The position numbers and the translations under genes are program-made. A stretch of DNA of 64,000 bases. It comes from Solanum dulcamara. Its lineage: Eukaryota > Streptophyta > Magnoliopsida > Solanales > Solanaceae. The stretch is from positions 52,876,001 to 52,940,000 of the forward strand of contig NC_077243.1 of the NCBI RefSeq assembly GCF_947179165.1, read 5' to 3'. The notes beneath the pieces were generated by a model that saw only the letters and a list, made by a program, of their open reading frames with translations, had not been told where the DNA came from and ran no database searches. Numbering within the stretch: the first letter of the stretch is position 1; every line of letters begins with the position of its first letter. Shown here one piece after another: positions 49,045 to 59,572 of this stretch.

Positions 49045-52000
49045 TCAGTACACTCTGTTGGAATGCAAGGAGTATTGATACTCAAGGAGCCTTAGACAGA
49101 CTACAAAGGTTGAAAGACTACCACAAGCTCTCTATGATTGCAGTGATGGAACCTTTCTCCAACAAATCTCAACTCCACTTCTACAGAATTCAGTTAGGTA
49201 TGGATAATGCCATGTCCAATCCCAACAACAAAATATGGCTATTTTGGAACAAAGACTGTGTGTGCAATCTTGTGGATCAGGATGAACAGCAGCTTACCTG
49301 TAAGATCAGCCATGTAACTTGGCCTAAACAATATCTCATTACCTTTGTATATGCCAAATGCAAAGACTACATGAGAAGAGAACTATGGGACAAGATGCTT
49401 CAATTCTTTGATAGGAAAGAACCTTGGTGCACCATTGGAGACTTCAATGTAATTACTCATGTTGAAGAGAAGATGGGGGGTCAACCTTACAACATGAACA
49501 AGAGATTTGAGTTCATTAGTGTCATAGAAGCTTGTGGACTCACTAATCTTGGTTTTCATGGACAACAATTCACATGGTGCAACAAGAGAGATGCAGATGC
49601 CAGAATATGGAAGAGACTTGACAGGGCCATGGCCAATGATGCTTGGTTGGAGGTTATGCCAGTGAGCACTCTTAATCACCTGGCCTCTACAGGTTCTGAT
49701 CACTGTCCTCTCCTGCTGGAATGTACTGAAAGACAAAGTCATGCTATCAAATATTTCAAGTTCTTACACTGTTGGGTTGATAATGAAAACTTCCTTGATA
49801 CTGTAAGATGTTGCTGGGAAAGACCTGTGGATGGAAATCCAATGAGGATCTTCCATCAAAAACTGAAAAGAGTGTCTAATACCCTTAGCCACTGGTCTAG
49901 AAATCAATATAGAGATATATTTGCTTCGGTCAAACAGTTTGAGGAACAGGTGATACAAGCTGAAGAAAATATCATCAATGACAATTCTGAGGATAACAGA
50001 GCCAAGCTAAATCAGATAAATGCCTAGTACATCAGGTATTTGAAGATAGAGCAGTCCATCTTAAAATAGAAAACTCAATTGCACTGGTTTAAAGATGGAG
50101 ATTCCAATACCAATTACTTCCATGCCATCATCAGAGGGAGAAGAAGAAGGTTGTTTATCCGTCAGATCAGTGATGAACAAGGAAACTCTATCCAGGGTGA
50201 TGACAATATTGTAAGTGCAGCTTGTACACACTTTGAGAAACTCTTTACTGCTGAGGAGAAACATATCAATGAAGATGTGATTAAATGCATCCCAAAGATA
50301 GTTACTGATCAGCAGAATAAATTACTACATTCCATACCTACAAAGGAAGAGTTAAAGGAGGTAGTATTCTCTATGAGTCCTACTTCAGCTGCAGGGCCAG
50401 ATGGCATGAGTGGCAAGTTCTTTCACTCATGCTGGGATATCATTTGTGATGATTTACTGAAGCTAGTGCAACACTTCTTTAATGGTCACTGTATTCCCAG
50501 ATACATATCACATGCTTGTTTGGTTCTACTCCCTAAAACTGAACACCCAAACAAACTGTCAGAGTATAGGCCCATCTCCCTCAGCAATTTCACTAGCAAG
50601 ATCATATCCAAACTACTTTGTCTCATACTTGCTCCCATTCTACCTCAGCTCATTTCAGACAACCAGTCAGGATTTGTTAAAGGTAGGAGCATATCAGAGA
50701 ATATAATGCTGGCTCAGGAAATTATTCACAACATTAAGAGGCCCAATGTAGGGGACAATGTAGTGATCAAGTTGGATATGGCTAAGGCATATGACAGGGT
50801 CTCTTGGTCCTTCACTTGTATGGTCATAAGAAGGATGGGATTTGGAGAAATCTTTATTGATATGGTATGGAGGGTCATATGCAACAACTGGTACTCAGTC
50901 ATCATCAATGGGGTAAGGCATGGCTTTTTTCATTCCACAAGAGGTCTCAAGCAAGGAGACCCCTTGTCACCTGCATTATTCATTATAGAAGCTGAAGTTT
51001 TATCCAGGATGCTGAATAATCTTCACCAACATTACCTATATACTGGATTCCATATGGAAAGAAAAGGCCCCCAAGTGAACCACTTGAGCTTTGCAGATGA
51101 TGTGATCATCTTCACAGCTACCAACAACTTTTCAATGAATCTCATTACCAAGACTTTGAAGGCTTATGAAACTACTTTAGGACAGCTAATCAACAAGGAC
51201 AAGAGCCAGTTCATGCTTCCTCTTAATACCAATCCAGATGTTATTGAAAGGATAAGTAGTATCACAGGCTTTAAGTGTACACATGGTCCCATTACTTACC
51301 TGTGCTGTCCACTCTACATTGGAAGGCAGAGAATCATTTACTATACAAGTATGGTGTCCAAAGTTCTAAGCAAAATCAGAGGATGGCAGACTAAAGTGTT
51401 GAGCTATGGATGCAGAGCAACATTGGTGAAATCAGTGTTGCAATCACTACCAATCCACTTGTTGTCTGCAATCAGACCTACTGCTACCACTATGAATCAG
51501 ATCAGAGGCCTCATAGCTGAATTTTTATGGGGGTGGGACAAGGAGAAGAAGAAATATCACTGGGCATCATGGGAGACCCTCAACTATCCTGTGGAGGAAG
51601 GGGGTATTGGTATGAAGAAAATACAAGATGTGTGCTTAGCTTTGCAATACAAACAATGGTGGACCTTCAGGTCTAAGAAGACTTTATGGGGAGAATTTCT
51701 GAAGGCTAAGTACTGCCAGAGGTCTCATCCTATGATAAACAAATGGGACACAGGTCAGTCTATTATGTAGAAGCACATGATGGCTAATAAAATTGATATT
51801 GAGCCACATATACATTGGCACATACTCTCATGTACAAGCAGTTTCTGGTGGGATAATTGGCTGGGTAGTGGCCCCCTAGCTTATCATAACAACCATCTAC
51901 CTAGACTCAACAATACTAGAGTATCTGAATATATTAAGAATGGGGAGTGGAATGTGCAGAAAATCAGAAAATATGCCCCTCCTCAGCTGGTGCAGCAGAT

Positions 52001-53201
52001 ACTAGACACTGAGATAGACTATCACCCTAACACAGCTGATCAAGCCTGCTGGAAGTTGACTTTACATGGCAACTTCACTTCTAAATCAGCCTGGGAACTA
52101 GTTAGGAATAAAAGAGCCAAGACCCTAACTGATGGGTGCACTTGGCACACTAACATTCCCTTCAAAGTGTCTTTTCTACTATGGAGAGCTCTGAGATAGA
52201 AACTCCCTACTAATGATAAACTTGTCCAATTTGGAGTAGTACCAACAGCATGTTCTTATTGTTACAGACCAGGATTGGACAATGTAGATCATATATTTGC
52301 TTCAGGAAATTTTGCCAAGCATATTTGGCAACACTTCTCTAGCTCATGGGGGATAATGCAAGAGACCTGCCCCTTGAGAAGCATCCTGATGAAGTGGTGG
52401 ACTGCCAAGTCCAATAATGAGGTTCATAAGATCATGTTGTAGGCCACTCCTATCTTTGTTTGTTGGCATATATGGAAGAATAGGTGTGCAAGTAAATATG
52501 GAGGAAAGAAATCTAGTACTACTAAAGTTAAATTCTCCATAGTCAAGGACCTATACATGCTGATAAACACTGCTTACCCTTACATTAAGTGGCCTCAGAG
52601 CTGGAAGGAACTGGTTCCTATGATAGAACAGTGCCAACAAGACATGAGAGTGACCAAAGTTATGTGGATCAGACCTCCATCTTCCATTGTGAAACTGAAT
52701 ACTGATGGGAGTGCATTAGACAACCCTGGGAAAATTGGAGCAGGGGGAATATTAAGAGATCATAATGGTAACTTAATATATGCCTTTGCTACTCCATTGG
52801 GAATGGGTACTAATAACCAGGCAGAGGTGCAGGCAGCAGCTATTGGCCTCAATTGGTGTCTCCAACATGGATATAATAGAGTGATATTGGAAGTTGACTC
52901 AGAACTATTGACTAAGTAGCTGAAACATGACCTCAAACAACCCTAGAGCATTCACAGATATGTTACAAAGCTACAATCTTTGGTCCAACAATTGGAACTC
53001 TTTCAATGCAAACATATCTTCAGAGAAGCAAACCATCCTGCAGATACCTTATCAAAATGCAGCCACAGGTTCAATGATACACAACACTTCTACAACCTCC
53101 AGCAACTACCACAGTAAACAAAGGGCTACATCAAGATGGACAAGCTAGGAATGGCAAGTTTCAGAAGGAAAACTCTAAAAAAGATCAAACTATCTTCTTG
53201 A
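49041..53201 (+). pseudogene. LINE ORF2: endonuclease, RT, zf-RVT, RNase H
   Basis: It starts with the ATG of an ATGA overlap with ORF1. Residues 1-235: APE-type endonuclease (CWNARSI, VMEP, GDFNVI, SDHCPLLL, catalytic set visible). About 443-740: RT (YRPISLSNF, SGFVKGRSI, KLDMAKAYDRVSW, GLKQGDPLSPALF, SFADDVIIF). About 996-1113: zf-RVT (WHTNIPFKVSFLLWRALR, CSYC, DHIFA). About 1216-1346: RNase H with NTDGS, NQAEVQA, EVDSELL and HPADTLS, i.e. the Asp-Glu-Asp-Asp set. Inner TAG at 50025, 50067, 51768, 52197, 52440, 52917 and 52944; TAA at 53115; last stop TGA 53199. There is no frameshift and catalytic motifs are preserved, so it is a relatively young or slowly decaying copy. Confidence 0.9.
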
Positions 53202-53826
53202 CTGAAATATTTCTCAAATGTGTAATAGACTATCTATTTGTAATTTGTTTTACTCTTTATTCCACCTAGTTATCACCTATTGTAAGGGGAGAGTCTCCCT
53301 TGTTTACTGCTTCAGTAGCACTACTAACATACATCTAGAAGTAAGAGCTAGAGTAGTGGTGTCTTCTTGTTTGTTTACCTGGTGCAGGTACTTTACACAG
53401 TTGCACCCTCAAAGAACAAGAACTTCTAACTACCACAACACACAGGAGCATACAGCAACACCAATCCAGACCAGCAACCCAACATCCAACACATGGATCC
53501 AAACTCAACAACCATCAAAAATGAAGCTTAAGTTCCAATTTTGTTTCCTGTTGGGTGCCTCTTTGTGCAGGTATCATAATACTTTGAGCCTTGGATTGGA
53601 GTTGCAGCAGCTGAGTTTGGAGTTCCTGCACCAGCATCTTAACAACATCACTTGCATATACCATAATACAGCAGCAATAGTGACTGCAACTGATCAACAG
53701 CAGCAGCCAATCAGCAACAGCAATAGAGACCAGAAGCAACCAGCAACCTTCAACAAATACACCATGCTACACCAAAATGACTCCAAATTGTGCAAGATTG
53801 CAGCAAATATAACTCCTGCAGAGCCC

Positions 53827-54220
53827 AAGAAGTTTCAGCTCAAAAGGATAATTGGAGACGTTAGTCGAGCGACCTTGAAAAAGTTAGCCGACTTAAGTCT
53901 CAAGATGGAGCATTTCACAAATTGGAGCTTCCAGATTGTGAAAAAGGCCTCCAAAAGTTGCAGGATTATAGCAAAATTGTATTTGAAGAGTCCAATAAGT
54001 TTCAACTAAAATGGATAATTAGAGACGTTAGTCGAGCGACCTTGAAAAAGTTAGCCGACTTAAGCCTAATGAGGGAGCAATTTGCAATTTGGAGTTTCCA
54101 GGCCTCCAAATATTGTAGGACTACAGAAAATATAGTAATTGCAAATCCCAAGAAGTTTCAGCTGAAACGGATAATTGGAGACGTTAGTCGAGCGACCTTG
54201 AAAAAGTTAGCCAACTTAAG
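53827..54220 (+). repeat. Three ~160-bp tandem units with a conserved 47-bp core
   Basis: Units start at 53827, 53994 and 54150. The core GACGTTAGTCGAGCGACC.. is at 53851-53897, 54018-54064 and 54174-54220 and differs by about one base between copies, while the flanks are clearly more diverged. The core contains GTCG-AG-CGAC, a small hairpin. Confidence 0.9.
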
Positions 54221-55194
54221 GTTTGTGTCTAGTTGTTTTTGGTCTTGTTGGCTTGTTTCTATGCATTTGCAGGTGGCTGGAGATACATTAAAGCACGTAA
54301 AAGTTGGGGACATGTTTACAAGCCACAACACTCAACAACTCCAGCAACATGCAGCATACAAGGAGAAACTACAAGTCCATAATGGACCTTCAGAACTACA
54401 GCATAGTTTCTGCTGTGTAGAAATCTTGGAGGTACTTTTCCTCTTGTTCTTTTACTTGTGCAGACATACTTGCAACAGATGGGCTACAGCAGCAACAACA
54501 GGAGTAGCAATAGTTGACAGGAACTCTATTCAAAGAGGCACAGCAATACAACTCTGGATTCAACAATGGGCTGCTTGGTTTGGTACCTTGTCAGCAGCAA
54601 CTACAATACAGAGAGGCAACAGGCTGGATTCACTGCAAGTTACAGCACTATTGGAGGCCCTTGTTTGTTTATTTGCTTGTGCAGGTGCACTGAGGAGCTG
54701 CAACACTGAAGTTGAAGTTACTCTTAGACCTCGTGCACTACAAACACATAATCAAGAAACCAACAAGATAGCTGTGATGGATACAGAACCTCAGCAACAA
54801 CATGGGATATCTGGGATGCTAGAGTACAACAACTTGGAGTCTTGTAGTGGAATTGCAGCATTAGACCTTGAAGCTCCTCCAATGTGGACCAACAACTACA
54901 CCAACAACATCTGCAGCAAAGATTCTTCAGTACAACAGAAGCAGCAAACTCTACTGTAGCAGCAGTTGTCAGAAGCAACACACAATCACAGCAACAGTCA
55001 ACAGTACTCATCAACAAGCAACTTACAACTCCAAAATACCTTAACATGCAGCACAACTTGCAACCTGGAAGGAAGAACATGCACACTACAGCTGCTTTCA
55101 CCTTCCATTATTTTTGCTGTACAGCACTTTTGCAGCAGCAAGTGGAGGCCTTTTTCATCCTTATAGCTACCCAAACCACCCTTGTGAATGGAGT

Positions 55195-55240
55195 GGCAGC
55201 AGCAGCTCAACAGCAGCAGCAGCTCAACAGCAGCAGCAGA
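55195..55240 (+). repeat. CAG-rich simple repeat
   Basis: (GCA)n/(CAG)n runs broken by CTCAA, in the LINE 3' region. Confidence 0.9.
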
Positions 55241-56076
55241 TGCCAGAAGCAGTCAGCAGCCCTCAAAAACATGCAGATTCAACATACAAATTCCATCACA
55301 CAACAACAACAAAAATTTCCAACACTCTACACAACAAACAACAACAATCTCTCAACATATATCCGATTTGGAAGCTCCTGCAACATAGCATCCAACACCA
55401 GGAAATCCATCCAACAGCCATCAAGAATTCTTAGGTTCCTGCTGTCTGTCTCTTTGTGCAGGTATCCTGCAAAATGGAACCTAGTGTTGGAGTTGCAACA
55501 TCACTTCCATAGGATTCATTACAGCAGCAGTTTCATAGACCAACATACAACTGTGGAGAAGATAGTCACAACAACTTGGAAGGAGATAAGCCTTTCCAAC
55601 TGTGCAAACTCCAACATACCATATCCATCCACAGAGATGCAACAACCCTTCATACATATGCATGATGCAATCAACAAAAATCCAGACCAGCAACACAACA
55701 CCCAATGCTTGGAGCCGCACTCAATGGCTATCAAAAATGAAACTAGTTTTCAATTTTAGTCACCGTTGTGTGTCTCCTAGTTTAGTTGTACTGATCTTGA
55801 GCCTTGTGTTGGAATTGTGAAGCTGATCTTGGATTTAGGGAAAATCGATCCTCCCTCAGTTATTCTTTCTCTTCTTAGTTGCATTGTAGCGAGAGGAGTC
55901 CTCTCATAGATTTACCGCTTTTCTAGTACATAGATAGCACCTTTGTATCACGGATAAGTATGCCGACCTTAACGCCGGCTTCTCATCCATCTTATTTTTG
56001 GAGGTAAGGCTTTTCATGTCCCCCTCCTTGTACTTGTTCTTTCTTTCTGCTTTCTATAATAAGGAAAATTTCGACT

Positions 56077-56085
56077 AAAAAAAAA
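56077..56085 (+). other. LINE 3' A-tract
   Basis: Nine A after TTTCGACT mark the end of the LINE; element E RNase H sequence begins again within about 10 bp. Confidence 0.8.
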
Positions 56086-56089
56086 GAGT

Positions 56090-57260
56090 AGAGTAGTTCT
56101 TCTCATGTACCTTCGGCTATAGAGAAGCATAGGCTATGACTCTTCCCTTCTTCATCAGCACACCACCCAAGCAAACACCAGAACCTAAAAAATATAATAA
56201 ATGCCACACCTTCCTCGAGTAATTCTAGAATATATGTCGAGGCCAATAACTCCTTGATATTTTGAAAGATTACCTCAAACTCATTGATCCACTAAAATGC
56301 TATGGTCTTTTGATTCAACCTAGTCAATAGTGCTGTGATGGAAGAGAAACTCTGAACAAACCGATGATAATATCCCTCAAACCCAATGAAACTCTGAATC
56401 TTGATAACTAAAGTAGGTCTCACCCAATAAGGAACTGATGCAACCTTGGCTTGATCAACTAAAATCCCATCCTTGGTTACCACATGACTTAAGAAAGCCA
56501 CAAACTCAAGAAAAAACTCAAACTAGAGAACTTTTCATACAACTTCTCTTTTCCCAATATCTGAAGCATGGTCCTCAAGTGAAAAACACGTTTGGCCTCA
56601 ATCTTAGATTAAACCAAGATATAATCAATAAATACAATCACAAAGGAGTCCAAATAAGAACAAAATAACTGGTTCATCAACTCTATAAAAGAAGACAGGG
56701 AATTAGTATGCCCAAAGGACATGAATACTAACTTATAATGCCAATAATGAGTTCTGAAAATAGTCTTTGGGATATCAAAATACTAAACTCTCTACTAATG
56801 GTAACTCAATCTCAAGTTAATCTTAGAAAATACTGATACACCCTAAAGCTGATCAAATAAATCATCAATGCAAGGAAGAGAATACTTTTTCTTAATTGTA
56901 ACCTTATTCAATTGTGGATAGGTGATATGCATCCTCATAGTACCATCCTTCTTCTTTATAAATAAGACTGGTTCACCCCACAGTGAAATATTAGGTTGAA
57001 TAAACATTTTTTTCAACAAATCTTCCAATTGTTCCTTGAATTCCTTCAACTAGATCAGAACCATCTGATAAAGAGAAGTAGAAATGGTCTTGGTACCCAG
57101 CTCCAATTCAATCAAAAAATCAATATTGTGGTCTGGAGGAACACCTCACAAGTCTGTAGAAAACATATTCATGAAATCTTTCACCACTCTCATTATCTCT
57201 ATTAGAGATGAATCCCTAGTAAGACCACACACGTGATCCAAATAAGACAAGCAACCTTTT
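56090..57260 (-). pseudogene. Element E RT and RNase H N-terminal half (decayed)
   Basis: Read right to left: an [23 protein letters not shown] block (about 57030), [18 protein letters not shown] and CIDDLFDQL (56860). The catalytic box near 56615 reads FIDYILV, so the second Asp is lost. MAFLSHVVTKDGILVDQAKV starts at 56501, the connection IQSFIGFEGYYHRFVQSFSS follows, and the RNase H start (LMKKGRVIAYAS, KVHEKNYST) is at about 56160-56095. The LINE cuts it after that point. Confidence 0.8.
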
Positions 57261-57389
57261 TCCATCATACACAAGCACACATATAAGATATTACACCTTC
57301 AGATATAAACTTAGATTACCCTTCCACAGTAATCGAGGCAAACCAGGATAAGATAAGGTTACATCCTGGCATAATACATTAGAATTGCA

Positions 57390-57710
57390 TGTTAGAGAGA
57401 TAACAAGTCCATACCTAATAATACATCTAAATCAAGCATGTCTAATCATATCAAGTCTTTCTAAGTCTCACTACCAATAAAATATCACTACACATCCCCA
57501 ATGCACTTGATCTACCACTAAAGAATAGCCTACTAAGTTAGAGACACTAATGGGTACTTCAAAGGGATAACACATACAATTAGTACCCTTCGCAAAATAA
57601 GCAGACACATAAGAATAGGTAGACCCAGGATCAAATAATACTAAAGCAAAGCAATGGAAAACTAGGGCGATACCATTGATCACTACATCAGAAGCCTCTT
57701 CCTAAAATAT
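57390..57710 (-). pseudogene. Element E protease (decayed)
   Basis: The open frame at 57683-57471 reads FDPGSTYSYVSAYFAKG, the chromovirus protease active-site region, then GYSLVVDQVHWGC before a stop. The active-site Asp and the surrounding motif are kept; the rest of the domain is broken. Confidence 0.8.
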
Positions 57711-59165
57711 ACCTAGTATAGCATAGCATAGTCTATAATCAATACTGTCCTGAGAAACACCATGAGTAATACCTCGAGCTCCATCTTTGGAACTCTTGGT
57801 TCCACCTTTACCACTGTTTGATGTACCTTAAATAGATGGAGCCTATGTAGCATGAGTAGCCTATGACTCAAGCTGAATAGTAAAATAAGTATGTCAAGGC
57901 AATCCTTTCTGTTGTGCCCAAACTTATCACAAACAAAGCCACCTATTAGACCTAAACCCTACAGAGGATAACTAAAAGTGTTAACACATCCTCTCAAACC
58001 CAAAAAACCACTATAACTATTCTGACCAAACTTGAACCCATTTGTACCACCTTTACTTTGAATCACCAAATGTACTGGACTATGCTGATAATTTAGGGTG
58101 CCTGGATCTAAATACTCTCTTTCTTTAGATGAATAGCCACTAAATTGGCCTTGATGATAGAATCTCTTGGCGCTGCCCTATCTAGCATGTCGAGTACTTT
58201 TGACCATCCTGGCATGATTAATAATACTCTAAAATGAGACACTCAATAATACAATAGAGGTTGTGGCCTCATAAAGATAATCAATGAATCCTTTGACTAA
58301 CCTACAAATCTATTCGAACTCTATAGGGATACTTGACATAGCATAATAAGAAAAGTCATGAAAATGAGCCTCGTATTCAGATACTGGTATTGAACCCTGC
58401 TCTAATCTATCAAACTCATCCCTACACTGATTGCAAAAGTTATATGACGCAAGCCTCTCAAGGAATATCTTAGTGAATTGCTCCCAAACCATCATAGGAG
58501 AACTGATAGGTCTATGAGCAAGAAATCATATCCAGGACTACTTGGTCACTCCCACAAATTGGTATGATATGTAAGACACTCCATGTGCCTCTAAACTACC
58601 CAGGTTGAACAACCTATCCTGGAACTCAGTCAAGAAATCATAGGCCTTGTCTCTTACTATACCATAAAACGTAGGAGGTGCCAATCTAACAAACCTCTCA
58701 AAACTCTTCTGCTTAGAAAATGACATGGTTGCACTAGAAAAAACTGGAGGAGATACAAATAGTAGAATACAACAGAAGGCACTAAAGAAGAACTAGGAGT
58801 CTGAATTCCCACACTAGGCCCCTGAACTAGCGGTGTAGCACTAATTGTAATATGAAAGCCTGAAGTACCTAGAAGAATACTACGAGTAGGGGTACCATCC
58901 AATATAGACAATAAACAGATAATCAACTCCTGAAGCATTAGGGTGATGTTAGGAACTAAATGAGGCTGGGCTAATCTCTGCTGCTGAAAATCATCCTGCT
59001 CATATATAGGCTCTAGTGATACCTTCCCAGCTCATCCCCGAGTAGGTGCTGCTCCTCTCTCTCAACCACGACCCCTAACTCCCCTACCTCACCCATAGAT
59101 TGGGGCTCAGACAACAGGTACCTCCTCACCCTCGGTGACTCTATCTGTAGTCCTCACCATATACA
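57711..59165 (-). pseudogene. Element E gag (decayed)
   Basis: Short open pieces match the order of chromovirus gag: an N-terminal part at 59165-58930, SFERFVRLAPPTFYG and DFLTEFQDRLF (58700-58610), then WEQFTKIFLERLASYNFCNQCRDEFDRLEQGSIPVSEYEAHFHDFS read in pieces at 58495-58310. The zinc-knuckle region near 57900 is unclear. Many stops, so not functional. Confidence 0.75.
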
Positions 59166-59244
59166 TTAAAGGAATGATTAGATATATACAACAGTTGATA
59201 TAGATATCACATGAAAGGAGTCAATGGAAAGAATTTCTCCTATC

Positions 59245-59260
59245 AAGTATCTTATAGCCT
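59245..59260. repeat. SINE target duplication, left
   Basis: AAGTATCTTATAGCCT; matches 59448-59463 except one C/T. Confidence 0.85.
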
Positions 59261-59447
59261 TTGAAGGGGAGCCTTGGAGTAACTGGTAAAGTTGCTGTCA
59301 TGTGACCAGAAGGTCACGGGTTCAAGCCTTGGAAACAGCTTCTGGCAGAAATGCAAGGTAAGGCTGCATACAATAGATCCTTGTGGTCGGGCCCTTCCCC
59401 GGACCCTGCGCATAACGGGAGCCTTAGTGCACTGGGCTACCCTTTTT
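59261..59447 (+). mobile_element. Au-like SINE with 16-bp target duplication
   Basis: A tRNA-derived head has pol III box A TGGTAAAGTTG (59284-59294) and box B GGTTCAAGCC (59319-59328). The body holds AAGGCTGCATACAATAGA, CTTGTGGTCGGGCCCTTCCC and GGACCCTGCGCATAACGGGA, and it ends in CCCTTTTT. This is the plant Au SINE pattern as I know it. Flanks AAGTATCTTATAGCCT (59245-59260) and AAGTATTTTATAGCCT (59448-59463) are a target duplication with one mismatch. It is on the + strand within the leader of element E. Confidence 0.9.
59284..59328 (+). promoter_or_regulatory. SINE internal pol III promoter (boxes A and B)
   Basis: TGGTAAAGTTG fits box A (TRGYNNANNNG) and GGTTCAAGCC fits box B (GGTTCRANNC), with 24 bp between them. 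Spacing and sequence are suited to transcription by RNA polymerase III. Confidence 0.8.
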
Positions 59448-59463
59448 AAGTATTTTATAGCCT
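59448..59463. repeat. SINE target duplication, right
   Basis: AAGTATTTTATAGCCT; matches 59245-59260 except one T/C. Confidence 0.85.
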
Positions 59464-59541
59464 CTCAAAGATAAGTACAGACTTATATGTACTGACCCAT
59501 AAGACTCTACTAGACACCCTCCTCTTTAACTTATGAGACCA

Positions 59542-59564
59542 GTGAACTTAGCACTCTGATACTA
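59542..59564 (-). other. Primer binding site of element E (iMet tRNA type, decayed)
   Basis: The - strand reads TAGTATCAGAGTGCTAAG, matching TGGTATCAGAGC.. with a few changes, just inside the 5' LTR (59573). Confidence 0.8.
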
Positions 59565-59572
59565 ATTTCTAA

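Larger units (their letters stand above)
53202..56076 (+). repeat. LINE 3' region with 2.5-kb repeat-rich block
   Basis: It starts with GTAAGGGGAGAGTCTCCCTTG near 53282 and closes with CCTCCCTCAGTTATTC..ATAATAAGG at 55848-56063. Both ends match the short copy at 138-365, where they are directly adjacent; the part between is therefore extra. The block is CA/CAG-rich, with duplicated segments (53464-53620 and 55680-55838), three ~160-bp units and six TTTGTGCAGGTA-type motifs. It contains open frames of 263, 345 and 291 codons without recognisable domains; their order and Q/N/T-rich composition fit simple-sequence bias rather than genes. Confidence 0.75.
45005..56085 (+). mobile_element. L1-type LINE, ~11 kb, inserted in element E
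   Basis: It has two long consecutive coding regions (ORF1, ORF2), a 2.9-kb 3' region and a terminal A-tract (56077-56085). The host reading of element E is RNase H on both sides. The 5' end is not exact: host homology stops near 44965-44975, and the word AAAGGCTCTCT occurs at 44963-44973 and again at 44990-45000. No clear target duplication was found. At 11 kb it is longer than most plant L1 elements (about 6-8 kb), because of a long ORF1 and the enlarged 3' region. It probably belongs to the plant L1 group with a C-terminal RNase H. Confidence 0.85.

Noticed and set aside
52927..53148. 73-codon frame after the RNase H domain as a separate ORF
   Set aside because: The RNase H reading with the HPADTLS motif continues in another frame across the same bases, so this is a shadow.
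53218..55759. Three long open frames as host genes
   Set aside because: No domain, no sensible start context, simple-sequence composition, overlap with tandem repeats, and position inside the LINE 3' region. Kept only as a low-level finding.
59281..59330. Functional tRNA gene
   Set aside because: Boxes A and B are present, but the sequence continues as an Au-like SINE with target duplication and lacks a tRNA acceptor structure.
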